Shown piece after piece: positions 1-7,658 of a stretch of DNA of 29,646 bases. Made by a program: the position numbers and the translations under genes. The stretch is from a virus. The stretch covers positions 1 through 29,646 of the IMG/VR virus record IMGVR_UViG_3300002835_000790; one strand, written 5' to 3'. Numbering within the stretch: position 1 is the first letter of the stretch; every line of letters begins with the position of its first letter. Under the pieces are notes generated by a model. That model was not told the DNA's origin. It saw nothing but the letters and a program-made list of their open reading frames with translations, and ran no database searches.

Positions 1-204
1 ACAGCTAGTAACGTATTCTTGGCTTATGTGCCTGATGCGTTGCTATATGCGTCTTTGGCAGAGGCAGAGCCGTATTTGATGAATGATGCAAGGGTGCAGA
101 CTTGGGCTTCCTTGTATTCTAGGGCGATTGATTCTATCTCTACGTCCGACCAAGCAAGTGAGTATAGTGGTCAACCTATGTCTATGTCTTATAACGTGAG
201 GTAA
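1..204 (+). CDS. Head-tail adaptor-like protein, 5'-truncated
   Basis: The reading frame is open from the first base of the window, so only the C-terminal 67 residues are present. The visible part contains LLYASLAEAEPYLMND and a later W-x2-LY-x3-I stretch. This resembles the C-terminal helices of SU10-type phage adaptor proteins, which form the ring joining portal to tail. A TTG at base 19 could be read as a start, but the frame continues unbroken upstream and the family is much longer, so a start outside the window is more likely. The position, just before tail genes and after the missing portal/capsid genes, fits an adaptor. The assignment rests on motif memory, not a search. Confidence 0.6.
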   Translation, partial: TASNVFLAYVPDALLYASLAEAEPYLMNDARVQTWASLYSRAIDSISTSDQASEYSGQPMSMSYNVR

Positions 205-207
205 ATC

Positions 208-594
208 ATGGCTGAGATGTCTAATTATCTGGAGAATGCGCTAATTAACGCTACTCTCCGCAATACAAGCTACACAAGCCCTGCTGCGGTTTATGTAGGT
301 CTATACACTGATGATCCGGGTGAAGGCAATACGGGTACTGAGGTATCTGGTGGTTCCTACGCTCGTACAGCGGTAACGTTTGGTGCGCCTAGTAACGGTG
401 TATCAACGAATAGCGCGTCAGTTACGTTCCCGACTGCTACTGGCACATGGGGTACTGTGACTCATGTAGGTATTCTAGATGCGTCAACTAGCGGCAACCT
501 GCTGTATTACACAGCCTTGGATGCGTCTAAGTCGATTGCTTCTGGTGACGTGTTCACAATCTCGACAGGCAACCTTTCCGTAACTCTGGAGTAA
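208..594 (+). CDS. Small phage tail-associated protein (Gp80-like)
   Basis: This 128-residue protein has an N-terminal helix (SNYLENALINATL) followed by beta-rich sequence with VYVGLYTDDPGEG and GGSYART motifs. These are characteristic of a small virion protein family often annotated as tail fibre protein or Gp80-like in many tailed phages. The later THVGILDA and GNLLYYTALDA segments also fit that family. It begins 3 bases after the adaptor stop and is followed 3 bases later by the next gene, so it sits in the structural operon. Its exact place in the virion is inferred only; there are no catalytic motifs. Confidence 0.6.
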   Translation: MAEMSNYLENALINATLRNTSYTSPAAVYVGLYTDDPGEGNTGTEVSGGSYARTAVTFGAPSNGVSTNSASVTFPTATGTWGTVTHVGILDASTSGNLLYYTALDASKSIASGDVFTISTGNLSVTLE

Positions 595-597
595 TTT

Positions 598-957
598 ATG
601 GCACTCGTAATTGCTGACCGAGTTCGGGAAACGTCCACCACGACCGGCACAGGCACATTAACCTTGGACGGTGCAGTAACGGGCTTTCGTACTTTCGGAT
701 CGGCGATTGGCGATGGTAATACTTGCTATTACACGATTACTCTCGGTGCAGATTGGGAAGTTGGTCTCGGTACTGTTGGAACGGGTACGTTAGCTCGTAC
801 TACGGTACTGAAATCATCTAACAGCAATAGTGCTGTTAATTTCGGTGCTGGTGCTAAGGATGTCTTTGTAACGTACCCTGCTGATAAGGCTGTTACAACT
901 GATAATGCTGTTACAACTGGCAAAGCCATAGCAATGGCTATTGTATTTGGAGGTTAA
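598..957 (+). CDS. Small virion structural protein
   Basis: This 119-residue protein starts MALVIADRVRETS and continues with Thr/Gly-rich beta sequence (GTGTLTLDG, CYYTITLG, WEVGLGTVGTGTLART). This is the usual look of a small beta-sandwich phage structural protein that commonly accompanies tail genes. It probably decorates the head-tail interface or serves as a fibre base. There is no signal peptide and no enzyme motif. It is tightly packed between two other structural genes. The function label is inferred from composition and location. Confidence 0.5.
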   Translation: MALVIADRVRETSTTTGTGTLTLDGAVTGFRTFGSAIGDGNTCYYTITLGADWEVGLGTVGTGTLARTTVLKSSNSNSAVNFGAGAKDVFVTYPADKAVTTDNAVTTGKAIAMAIVFGG

Positions 958-959
958 TC

Positions 960-1313
960 ATGGCAGCACCTAATGTAGTCAACGTCGCCACCATCACCGG
1001 GAAGACTGCTGTGCAAGCAGTCGGAACATCTGCAACGGCGATTGTCAGCAACTCCGCAGCAAGCGGCAAGGTGTTCAAGGTCAACGCGCTGTATGTCAGC
1101 AATGTGGATGGAACGAACAATGCTGAGATCACGGTTGATATTTTCCGTAGTTCAACGGCATACAAGCTTGTGAATACGGTGACTGTTCCAGCAGATGCTT
1201 CGCTCGACGTATTGAGCAAGCCAATCTACCTTGAAGAAGGCGATAGCTTGCGCCTGACCGCTAGCGCAAGCGGCGACCTTGAGGCTGTGTGCAGCTACGA
1301 GGAGATCAGCTAA
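960..1313 (+). CDS. Small beta-rich virion protein
   Basis: This 117-residue protein is dominated by beta-strand-like Val/Ala/Ser/Thr sequence. Examples are VFKVNALYVSNVDG near residues 39-52 and YLEEGDSLRLTASASGDLEAVCSYEEIS at its C-terminal end, read here in segments. The pattern of N-terminal strands, a 'YVSN' strand and a terminal 'EGDSLRLTASA' turn is typical of small phage capsid-decoration or tail proteins. It starts 2 bases after the preceding stop, and its stop abuts the start of the glycine-rich gene, which suggests co-translation. No specific family name is claimed. Confidence 0.5.
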   Translation: MAAPNVVNVATITGKTAVQAVGTSATAIVSNSAASGKVFKVNALYVSNVDGTNNAEITVDIFRSSTAYKLVNTVTVPADASLDVLSKPIYLEEGDSLRLTASASGDLEAVCSYEEIS

Positions 1314-2366
1314 ATGAGGCGCGGCAACGGCGGTGTTATTGGTAAGCGCAATGCGCCGACGACCGCATCGGCTAAAGGCATCTGGTCGCTTTCTGAGGTG
1401 CAAGAGGCAAGGCAAGGCGGCGTCTGGCCAAGGAATATAACGCCGACGGTTCAGTATTTAGTTGTCGCTGGTGGTGGTGCTGGAGGTATGGGGCAAACTG
1501 CCGGGGCTGCCGGTGGTGGTGCTGGCGGTTATCGATCATCAGTGACCGGAGAATCTTCCGGCGGCGGCGCTTCAGCAGAAACGTCTTTGACGGTCGTTGC
1601 TGGAACCTCATATACGGTTACTGTTGGCGCTGGTGGTTCTGGAACCTCTACCGGAGCAGCAAACGGGACAAGCGGAAGTAATTCCGTGTTTTCCACTATC
1701 ACATCAACTGGTGGAGGAGGTGGGCAAGGCTATGTAGGATCAGGTGGGGGAACTGCGCCATCTGGCGGCTCCGGCGGCGGGGGTGGAGCGCAAAACGGAA
1801 TCGGTGGTGCTGGCACAGCTAACCAAGGATATGCGGGTGGTAATGGCGGGGGCGGCGCAGATAACTACCCCGGTGGTGGTGGTGGTGGTGCAGGTGCTGT
1901 TGGTGGAACTGGCGCAAATTCAAACGCAAAAGCAGGCGCTGGTGGCATAGGCGTTCAATCCAACATTGATGGAAACAATTACTACTACGCAGGCGGTGGT
2001 GGTGGAGGTGGATACACCTCCGGTAATGGTGGAGGTAATGGCGGTCTTGGTGGTGGCGGTGGCGGCTCAACAGATTCAGGAGCCGCTGGCACTGGTGGTG
2101 GCTCAGCAAGAAATAGCGGTCAAGCAGGAGGCACTGCGGGAGGGGGCGCAAACCTGTCTGCCGCAGGCGCAAACACTGGTGGAGGCGGCGGTGCGGGGTA
2201 CACTACTTTGACAGGCGCCTCTGGGAATGGCGGTTCAGGTATTGTCATCATTCGTTACCCAGACAACTACGACGCAGCCGCGTCAACTACCGGCTCGCCA
2301 ACAGTGACTGTTTCTGGCGGCTACCGTATTTACACTTGGACTAGCTCCGGCTCAATCACGTTCTAA
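1314..2366 (+). CDS. Glycine-rich adhesin-like tail protein
   Basis: This 350-residue protein has an N-terminal head (about 1-45) with VIGKRNAPT and GIWSLSEVQEAR, a motif I associate with phage fibre-tip or tail-associated proteins. Residues about 50-315 hold many Gly runs (GGGGG, GGGGGAG) separated by Ala/Ser/Asn and a few aromatic residues. The C-terminal segment contains GSGIVIIRYP and ends in a short beta region, typical of the Gly-rich_2 type domain. Such Gly tracts can pack as polyglycine-II helices, as in the T-even gp38 adhesin, and bind receptors. A receptor-binding role is therefore likely but inferred. Low complexity means database hits would need care. Confidence 0.6.
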   Translation: MRRGNGGVIGKRNAPTTASAKGIWSLSEVQEARQGGVWPRNITPTVQYLVVAGGGAGGMGQTAGAAGGGAGGYRSSVTGESSGGGASAETSLTVVAGTSYTVTVGAGGSGTSTGAANGTSGSNSVFSTITSTGGGGGQGYVGSGGGTAPSGGSGGGGGAQNGIGGAGTANQGYAGGNGGGGADNYPGGGGGGAGAVGGTGANSNAKAGAGGIGVQSNIDGNNYYYAGGGGGGGYTSGNGGGNGGLGGGGGGSTDSGAAGTGGGSARNSGQAGGTAGGGANLSAAGANTGGGGGAGYTTLTGASGNGGSGIVIIRYPDNYDAAASTTGSPTVTVSGGYRIYTWTSSGSITF

Positions 2367-2374
2367 GGCACGAC

Positions 2375-2740
2375 ATGGCTCATTTTGCACAACTCGATGA
2401 GAACAACTTGGTCACGCAGGTGATCGTAGTCAACAACAACGACTGCTTGCTTGACGGTGTTGAAAATGAAACTGTAGGCGTGATGTTCTGCAAATCGCTG
2501 TTCGGCGCAGACACTCGCTGGAAACAGACTAGTTATAACGGTAATTTCCGTAAGAATTACGCTGGAATCGGCTACACTTATCAAACAGACATTGATGCTT
2601 TTGTTCCTCCGCAGCCTTATCCATCGTGGATATTAGACGCTAATGCTCAATGGCAACCACCAGTAGCAATGCCTACAGATGGAAAGATGTACTCATGGGA
2701 TGAGGCAACGACATCTTGGGTCGAGATAGTAGAGGCTTAA
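2375..2740 (+). CDS. Conserved phage tail-associated protein
   Basis: This 121-residue protein begins MAHFAQLDENNLVTQVIVVNN. It carries W-K-Q-T-S-Y-N-G-N-FRKNYAGIGYTY in the middle and a Pro/Trp-rich tail (PPQPYPSW, YSWDEATTSWVE). This combination is recurrent in phage and cyanophage structural regions, where the protein is usually left as a conserved hypothetical. The strand-turn-strand C-terminus with repeated Trp suggests a fibre-associated or chaperone-like role. It begins 8 bases after the Gly-rich gene and ends one base before the next start. Confidence 0.5.
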   Translation: MAHFAQLDENNLVTQVIVVNNNDCLLDGVENETVGVMFCKSLFGADTRWKQTSYNGNFRKNYAGIGYTYQTDIDAFVPPQPYPSWILDANAQWQPPVAMPTDGKMYSWDEATTSWVEIVEA

Positions 2741-3277
2741 ATGCTTGGATTCCTACCGTTATCTGCTGCTGCAATATCTGAAGATAGCATTACTACGCTG
2801 GTTACAGCGTCAGGGGCGATTAACGGTCGAGCGTTAGTTACTGCGGCTGGAACTAAGACGGTTAGTGCTTCTGGTGCAATCCTTGGTAGGGCTGTTGTAA
2901 CGGCTGCTGAGGGGGCTATACAGGGTTCAGCGGCGGTTACTGGTAGAGCCGTAGTCACTGCGCTAGGAGGCTACTCTAGGTCTGCTGTAGCGGCTATTGT
3001 AGGCACTGCGACGGTTACAGCGACAGGTGGAATTGCTAAGTTTGCGTCTGCTCAGATTGTTGGCGTAGGAACATTTACAGCGATAGCGAATAATGATGTT
3101 TTTGCATCGGCTGCGATTACTGCTGAGGCTGACGTTCGTTGCGTTGGTGGGGTAAGAAGATCAACGGCAACAGGGTCAATTAGTGCTAGGGCTGTGGTCG
3201 TTGCTGAAGGCATGATTTACGGTGAAGAATGGACGAAAGTTTCTCCGGTGAGTGATACATGGCAACGACAAGAATAA
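2741..3277 (+). CDS. Ala/Val/Thr repeat virion protein
   Basis: This 178-residue protein starts MLGFLPLSAAAI, a common opening of small phage structural proteins. The body is made of at least five imperfect units of the form (S/A)-(S/A)-G-x-I-x-G-x-A-x-V-T-A-x-G, with near copies such as GAINGRALVTA, GAILGRAVVTA and AAIVGTATVTA. The alternation suggests stacked beta strands, possibly a fibrous or beta-helical stalk. Its 3' end overlaps the next gene by 19 bases, so the two are probably translationally coupled. No family name is assigned. Confidence 0.5.
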   Translation: MLGFLPLSAAAISEDSITTLVTASGAINGRALVTAAGTKTVSASGAILGRAVVTAAEGAIQGSAAVTGRAVVTALGGYSRSAVAAIVGTATVTATGGIAKFASAQIVGVGTFTAIANNDVFASAAITAEADVRCVGGVRRSTATGSISARAVVVAEGMIYGEEWTKVSPVSDTWQRQE

Positions 3278-4926
3278 ACTTTGGTGAGTGGCTACCGGAT
3301 CAGCCGAGTATCATTCAGGCGGTATCGGATGCAGTGAACTGTTATCCAGTTGCTAACGGTTATGCGCCTATCCCTAATATTGAGCCATATCCTAACGACC
3401 AAACGCAAATTAGTGGGGATGATGATTTGCTGGCTTGTTTTGGTGGAAAGTATGGCGGTCAGAATACGTTATTTGCGGCTAGTGCCTCAAAGATTTTCAA
3501 ATTTGATACGACCAATAACTCTTATGTTGATGTCAGCAAAAGCGGTGGTTATTCGGCTTCCTCATGGGATGTAACTCAGTTTGGATCGGTAGTTATTGCT
3601 GCTGACGGTAGTGCCAAGCTACAAGCGTTTGATTTAGGCTCAAGTACGGCATTTGCGGATTTGTCGGCTGATGCGCCTATTGCCAAGTTTGTCACAGTTG
3701 TCCGGGATTTCGTTGTAGCTGCTAACGTAGCTGGCGAGGAATCTAAGGTTTACTGGTCGGATATTAATAACGAGACTGTTTGGACTCCATCCTTGGCTGC
3801 CCAAGCTGATGCTCAGGTGCTTCCTGACGGTGGTGACATTACTGGTATCGCTGGAGGTGAATACGGATTGATTTTCTTGGAGAAGGCAATCTACCGGATG
3901 ACGTATGCTGGTAGCCCGTTCTTTTTCCAGTTTGACGCTATTTCTCGGTCTTTGGGATGTATCGCTAACGGCTCGATTGCTCAGTTATCAGGTGTTACCT
4001 ATTTCCTAGCGGACGATGGTTTCTATGCTTGCAATGGTCAGACAGTCACCCCGATTGGTACTGAGAAGGTTGATCGCTGGTTTTTTGATGTCGCAGCACC
4101 TGACCAAATTGCAACTGGCATAAGCGCAACTGCTGACCCAGAAAGATCATTGATAATTTGGGCTTTCCCAACACCATCTGGTAACAAATTACTTATTTAC
4201 AGCCAGAAGCTAAACCGCTGGTCTTATTCAAATATTAACGTAAAGTCTGTATCGTATGCGGTTACTGCTTCTGCCTCGTTGGAGGCTTTGGATAGGCTTT
4301 CAATTACGCAGGGAACGAATACGTTAGCAGGTACTTACACTCGTACAACTACGACTGTTACCGTAACGGCAAACAATCATGGGCTAAATACCAATGCCTA
4401 TGTTTACTTTGATGCGACATCTGGCGGTGCTGCTGATGGGATATATCAAATTACTAAGGTAGATGACAATAGTTTCACGTTTACAACGGTAGCTTCAGGG
4501 TCTATTTCGACGAGTAACTGTACTTTATCGTTGCCATCGATTGATGCTGCGTCAATTCCGCTAGATGATCGCGTTTATGCGGGTGGAACTTGGTTCTTGG
4601 CGGCTGTTCAAGGGAAGCAGGTATTCAGATTTAATGGCGGTGCTGCTGAAGCCTCTGTTACGACGAACGATTTAGACATTGGCAGGAGCTTAATGACCCT
4701 AGTTAAGCCTATTGTGGACAATGGCAGTGGTGATGTAGCGGTATCTGGTCGAGTATTGCTCCAAGATAACGTTACTTTTACGGATTATGCCTCTCCAGAC
4801 TCGATTAATCGGGTATCTGTACGGTCTAGCGGTAACTATCACAGGGTAAAGGTACGTCCTACGGGTAGCAACTGGCGTACTGTGGTGGCTGTTGACGTAG
4901 ATGTAACGAAAGCTGGTGATCGATGA
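3259..4926 (+). CDS. Large tail / DNA-stabilisation-type structural protein
   Basis: This 555-residue protein opens with INFGEWLPDQPSI and AVNCYPVANGYAPIPN. This matches a podovirus protein family with a beta-propeller-like body, often annotated as structural or packaged-DNA-stabilisation (P22 gp10-like) protein. Repeated strands such as LLACFGGKYGG, VYWSDINNETVWTP and ANGSIAQLSGVTYFLADDG fit propeller blades. Residues about 350-420 look like an inserted immunoglobulin-like region (TTTVTVTANNHGL). In podoviruses such proteins form the tail tube or plug beneath the adaptor. It overlaps the next gene by 4 bases (ATGA). Confidence 0.6.
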   Translation: MATTRINFGEWLPDQPSIIQAVSDAVNCYPVANGYAPIPNIEPYPNDQTQISGDDDLLACFGGKYGGQNTLFAASASKIFKFDTTNNSYVDVSKSGGYSASSWDVTQFGSVVIAADGSAKLQAFDLGSSTAFADLSADAPIAKFVTVVRDFVVAANVAGEESKVYWSDINNETVWTPSLAAQADAQVLPDGGDITGIAGGEYGLIFLEKAIYRMTYAGSPFFFQFDAISRSLGCIANGSIAQLSGVTYFLADDGFYACNGQTVTPIGTEKVDRWFFDVAAPDQIATGISATADPERSLIIWAFPTPSGNKLLIYSQKLNRWSYSNINVKSVSYAVTASASLEALDRLSITQGTNTLAGTYTRTTTTVTVTANNHGLNTNAYVYFDATSGGAADGIYQITKVDDNSFTFTTVASGSISTSNCTLSLPSIDAASIPLDDRVYAGGTWFLAAVQGKQVFRFNGGAAEASVTTNDLDIGRSLMTLVKPIVDNGSGDVAVSGRVLLQDNVTFTDYASPDSINRVSVRSSGNYHRVKVRPTGSNWRTVVAVDVDVTKAGDR

Positions 4927-5714
4927 CTCGTCAATTTCGCACATTACCGCCATTTGGAGCCTCGGAGCGTGATGTTGCTGAGGTTGTTCGTGGCGTTATG
5001 GACGGAAAGACGAATAACTCAGGACTTCTGACCCTAGCGACAGGTAATGCGGTTACAACGACCCTGTACGACGGTCGTATAGGCAACGACAGCCTTATTT
5101 TCTTTGTTCCGGTATCTAATGCTGCTGAGGCTGATTCGGCTCCCTATGGGGCGTTTCAGGACTCTACAGACCAAACGGCTGCAAACACGACTACAGCCTA
5201 TGCAGTTACATTTAACACAACAGATTATTCCAATGGAGTCTACATTTCTGATAGTTCTAGGCTTAACGTCAGGAATTATGGAATTTACAACATCCAGTTT
5301 TCTTTCCAATTTAAGAATACGTCTAACGATGGTCAAGACGTAGATATTTGGTTCCGCAAGAATGGTAATGACGTAGCTAGTTCTAATAGTAAGTTTTATT
5401 TGCCAGCGAGAAAGAGTACGGGTGACCCTAGCCACTTGATTGCCGCAATGAACTATGTCTTAGAGATGAGCGCTAATGACTATGTTCAGGTAATGTGGAG
5501 GGTGAGTAATACTGGCGTTTCTTTGGAGCAGTACCCAACTGATACGAACCCAACTAGACCGGCAACACCATCGACTATTATTACAATGTCTTACCTTGCA
5601 CCATCAGCAACAACGAATCTTTACGTTTCAAGCCAGCAACAAGGGGAAGCAACTGTCAGTCATTGGGCTAACAGTACGGCAGACAAAACTTACGGGTACA
5701 TTATCGTCGGATGA
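4923..5714 (+). CDS. Virion protein with C1q/TNF-like jelly-roll region
   Basis: In this 263-residue protein, residues about 1-45 (LPPFGASERDVAEVVRGVMDGK) look like a short attachment segment. Residues about 80-225 have the strand order of a C1q/TNF-like jelly roll: a YAVTFNTTDYSNGV strand, YGIYNIQFSFQF, VDIWFRKNG and YVQVMWR. Trimeric jelly rolls of this kind are common on phage fibres and capsid spikes, so a receptor-binding or decoration role is plausible. The stop overlaps the next start by 4 bases. The fold is inferred from strand motifs only. Confidence 0.55.
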   Translation: MTRQFRTLPPFGASERDVAEVVRGVMDGKTNNSGLLTLATGNAVTTTLYDGRIGNDSLIFFVPVSNAAEADSAPYGAFQDSTDQTAANTTTAYAVTFNTTDYSNGVYISDSSRLNVRNYGIYNIQFSFQFKNTSNDGQDVDIWFRKNGNDVASSNSKFYLPARKSTGDPSHLIAAMNYVLEMSANDYVQVMWRVSNTGVSLEQYPTDTNPTRPATPSTIITMSYLAPSATTNLYVSSQQQGEATVSHWANSTADKTYGYIIVG

Positions 5715-6112
5715 TTGAATTCAAATTTATCGAGCCTGACCAACTTAGACAATGGTGGATGAGCGTCAAGCCCGGACTAGAGGAAATAAAGAAGCGCAGT
5801 CCTGAGAACTGGATACCAGAGGATGTTTACGCAGACTGTTGGAACAGTAAATCGTTTTTATATGTAGCGTTAAAAGATAGTCATTTTGCAGGGTACTTTG
5901 TACTGCAGCCAATCAACCAAAAGCTCCATGTTTGGGCGGCTTGGACGTTAGAAAATGATTATCAGTTGGTGGAAAAAGGTTTACAATTTACCAAAGATAT
6001 GGCAAGGGAAGCTAATATCAAATATTTAAGTTTCTCAAGTCATCGTCCGGGGTGGAATCGTAGGGCTAAGGCTTACGGATTCCGTCCTAGAGAATGGATT
6101 AGCGAGGTGTAA
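5711..6112 (+). CDS. GNAT-like protein (T7 gp13-like position)
   Basis: This 133-residue protein carries a GNAT-like pattern. It has an N-terminal helix with W-W and E-E-I-K, a SFLYVALKDSHFAGYFVL beta pair, and a long helix (VEKGLQFTKDMAREANI) leading to YLSFSSHRPGWNRRAKAYGF, where the terminal R-x-A-x-x-x-GF is typical of acetyltransferase C-termini. In T7-like phages a GNAT-like virion-associated protein (gp13) precedes the internal core proteins. Here it likewise precedes the ejection-type genes. The classical acetyl-CoA P-loop Q/R-x-x-G-x-G/A is not obvious, so a structural role without catalysis is possible. Confidence 0.6.
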   Translation: MIEFKFIEPDQLRQWWMSVKPGLEEIKKRSPENWIPEDVYADCWNSKSFLYVALKDSHFAGYFVLQPINQKLHVWAAWTLENDYQLVEKGLQFTKDMAREANIKYLSFSSHRPGWNRRAKAYGFRPREWISEV

Positions 6113-6113
6113 T

Positions 6114-7112
6114 ATGGGTGGCGGTGGAAGCGAACAAAAGACGGAAATCGACCCGGAATTTAAGCCGTTTATGAAGTTTGGCTTGGAAGAAGCCAAGCGA
6201 CTATACGGAGCAATGCCTAACGTACCAGAGACTTTAGCGGTTAGTCCGTCTGCTGCGACTCTACAGGCGATGTCTGCTGCTGAACAACGTGCTTTGGCAG
6301 GTTCTCCGCTAACAGGACAAGCTCAAAACGTACTAGCTCAACAAATGGGCTATACAAGCCCCTATGCCGGGAAGATTGAGGCTATGGGGATGGGTGCTTA
6401 CGACCCGTCTTCCGGTTTCTATCGTTCCATGATGGAAAGTCAGCCTGAATCCGAGGCTGCTCGTCTAACGAGATCGACTGCTGGTGGTGCTTATCTCAGC
6501 GGTGCTAGCCCATATCTACAGGGTGCGTTATCTCAGGCTAACCGTCTAGCTGGTGAGTCTTTTACGGAAAGCATGAAGGACTTACAGGCTAAGGCTGCTG
6601 CTGCTGGTCGTTATGGATCAGGAGCAATGGCACAACAAACTGCCAGAAGTCAGGATGTCTTAGCTAGAGCGTTAGCAGAACAGAATCAACAAGCGTTCTT
6701 AGCAAATTACCAAGCAGAACGTCAGGCGCAAGAACAAGCTATGGGTCGTTTAGGCGGTCTTGAGCAACAGGCTATAGCGAATAGATTCGCTGGTGCTGGT
6801 GGTTTAACGGCTGGTGAGCAAGCAAACCTACGGACTCGTTTAGGGGCTTTGGGTGCTGCTTCTGATATTACATCTGCTGATCTAGCAAGACAGGCTCAGG
6901 CTGCTCAGTTGGCTCCAGCGTTGGCTGCTCAGGATTATTCGGATATTCAGAAACTCTTGCAGGTTGGTCAAGGTCGTGAGTCTTACGAGCAACAGGGTAT
7001 CGAGGGTAGATTGAAAGCTCAAGATATACCGCTAGATCGTCTGCGCCGTACTACCAATATCTTCTATGGTGCGCCATTGGAGACTAAGACAGCTACTTCA
7101 GGGGGTAAATAA
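6114..7112 (+). CDS. Ejection / internal virion protein 1
   Basis: This 332-residue protein starts MGGGGSEQKTEIDPEFKPF, a start shared by many podovirus internal virion or DNA-transfer proteins. The rest is Ala/Gln/Gly-rich and helical, with ESFTESMKDLQAKAAAAGR and AQQTARSQDVLARALAEQN, giving long amphipathic helices. Such proteins leave the capsid with the DNA and help form the channel across the host envelope. It starts one base after the GNAT-like gene and shares one base with the next gene. The class is assigned from composition, opening motif and position. Confidence 0.65.
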   Translation: MGGGGSEQKTEIDPEFKPFMKFGLEEAKRLYGAMPNVPETLAVSPSAATLQAMSAAEQRALAGSPLTGQAQNVLAQQMGYTSPYAGKIEAMGMGAYDPSSGFYRSMMESQPESEAARLTRSTAGGAYLSGASPYLQGALSQANRLAGESFTESMKDLQAKAAAAGRYGSGAMAQQTARSQDVLARALAEQNQQAFLANYQAERQAQEQAMGRLGGLEQQAIANRFAGAGGLTAGEQANLRTRLGALGAASDITSADLARQAQAAQLAPALAAQDYSDIQKLLQVGQGRESYEQQGIEGRLKAQDIPLDRLRRTTNIFYGAPLETKTATSGGK

Positions 7113-7651
7113 TGGGTGCGCCAATGATGATAGGTGCTGCGCTAGGTGGCGGTCTGTCTGCGGCTAGGGGCGGTAATCCGCTACTAGGGGCATTGCTTGG
7201 TGGCGTTGGTGGTGGCGTATTTGGTGCTGCTGGTGGCGGTGCTGCGGCTGCTGCTAACGCTGGTGCTGGCTTGGCTCCTGCTGCTACAGGTCTAAAAATG
7301 GGTGCGGCTACAGGGTTAACGGCTCCTACGGCGTTTTCTGGTATGGGTCTAGCTCCTGCATCTGCTGGACTAGCTCCGGGCGTTGCTAATTTAGCTCCAC
7401 CTGCAATGACAGGTTACGGCTTGACTCCTGCTGCTACTAGCGTAGGTCTGATGGATACATTGCAGAAGATTCCTAAGTCTTTTGGTGAATTTAGCCGAGA
7501 GAATCCGTTTGCTACAAAGTTGGCAGGTCAAGCAGCAGAAGAAGAATTTAGACAGAAACAGGTTCCAAATCCCGGATTGCTACGAGGCAGACCAGCAGAC
7601 GAGCAAGCGATGCAATATTCGTCGCCAATCCCTAAAATCAGTCTGTTATAG
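7112..7651 (+). CDS. Ejection / internal virion protein 2, Gly-Ala rich
   Basis: In this 179-residue protein, residues 1-60 form a hydrophobic Gly/Ala stretch (IGAALGGGLSAARGG, LLGALLGGVGGGVFGAAGGGAA) that could insert in a membrane. A Pro/Ala/Leu segment with repeated APASAGLAP-like phrases follows, then a short charged C-terminus containing AAEEEFRQKQ. The Gly-zipper-like start is typical of phage ejection proteins that oligomerise in the inner membrane. Its start codon overlaps the stop of the previous gene by one base. Function is inferred from composition and neighbours. Confidence 0.55.
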   Translation: MGAPMMIGAALGGGLSAARGGNPLLGALLGGVGGGVFGAAGGGAAAAANAGAGLAPAATGLKMGAATGLTAPTAFSGMGLAPASAGLAPGVANLAPPAMTGYGLTPAATSVGLMDTLQKIPKSFGEFSRENPFATKLAGQAAEEEFRQKQVPNPGLLRGRPADEQAMQYSSPIPKISLL

Positions 7652-7658
7652 GTGATCT

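Noticed and set aside
1819-2172. Long minus-strand frame opposite the glycine-rich gene
   Set aside because: The His/Leu/Arg product arises from reading the complement of Gly codons; there is no Shine-Dalgarno or motif.
1480-2230. Possible DNA repeat array
   Set aside because: The repetition is codon-level Gly coding without a fixed unit; it is not a CRISPR or tandem satellite.
5034-5435. 133-codon minus-strand frame
   Set aside because: It lies wholly inside the plus-strand jelly-roll gene, has no motif, and its composition is that of a shadow frame.
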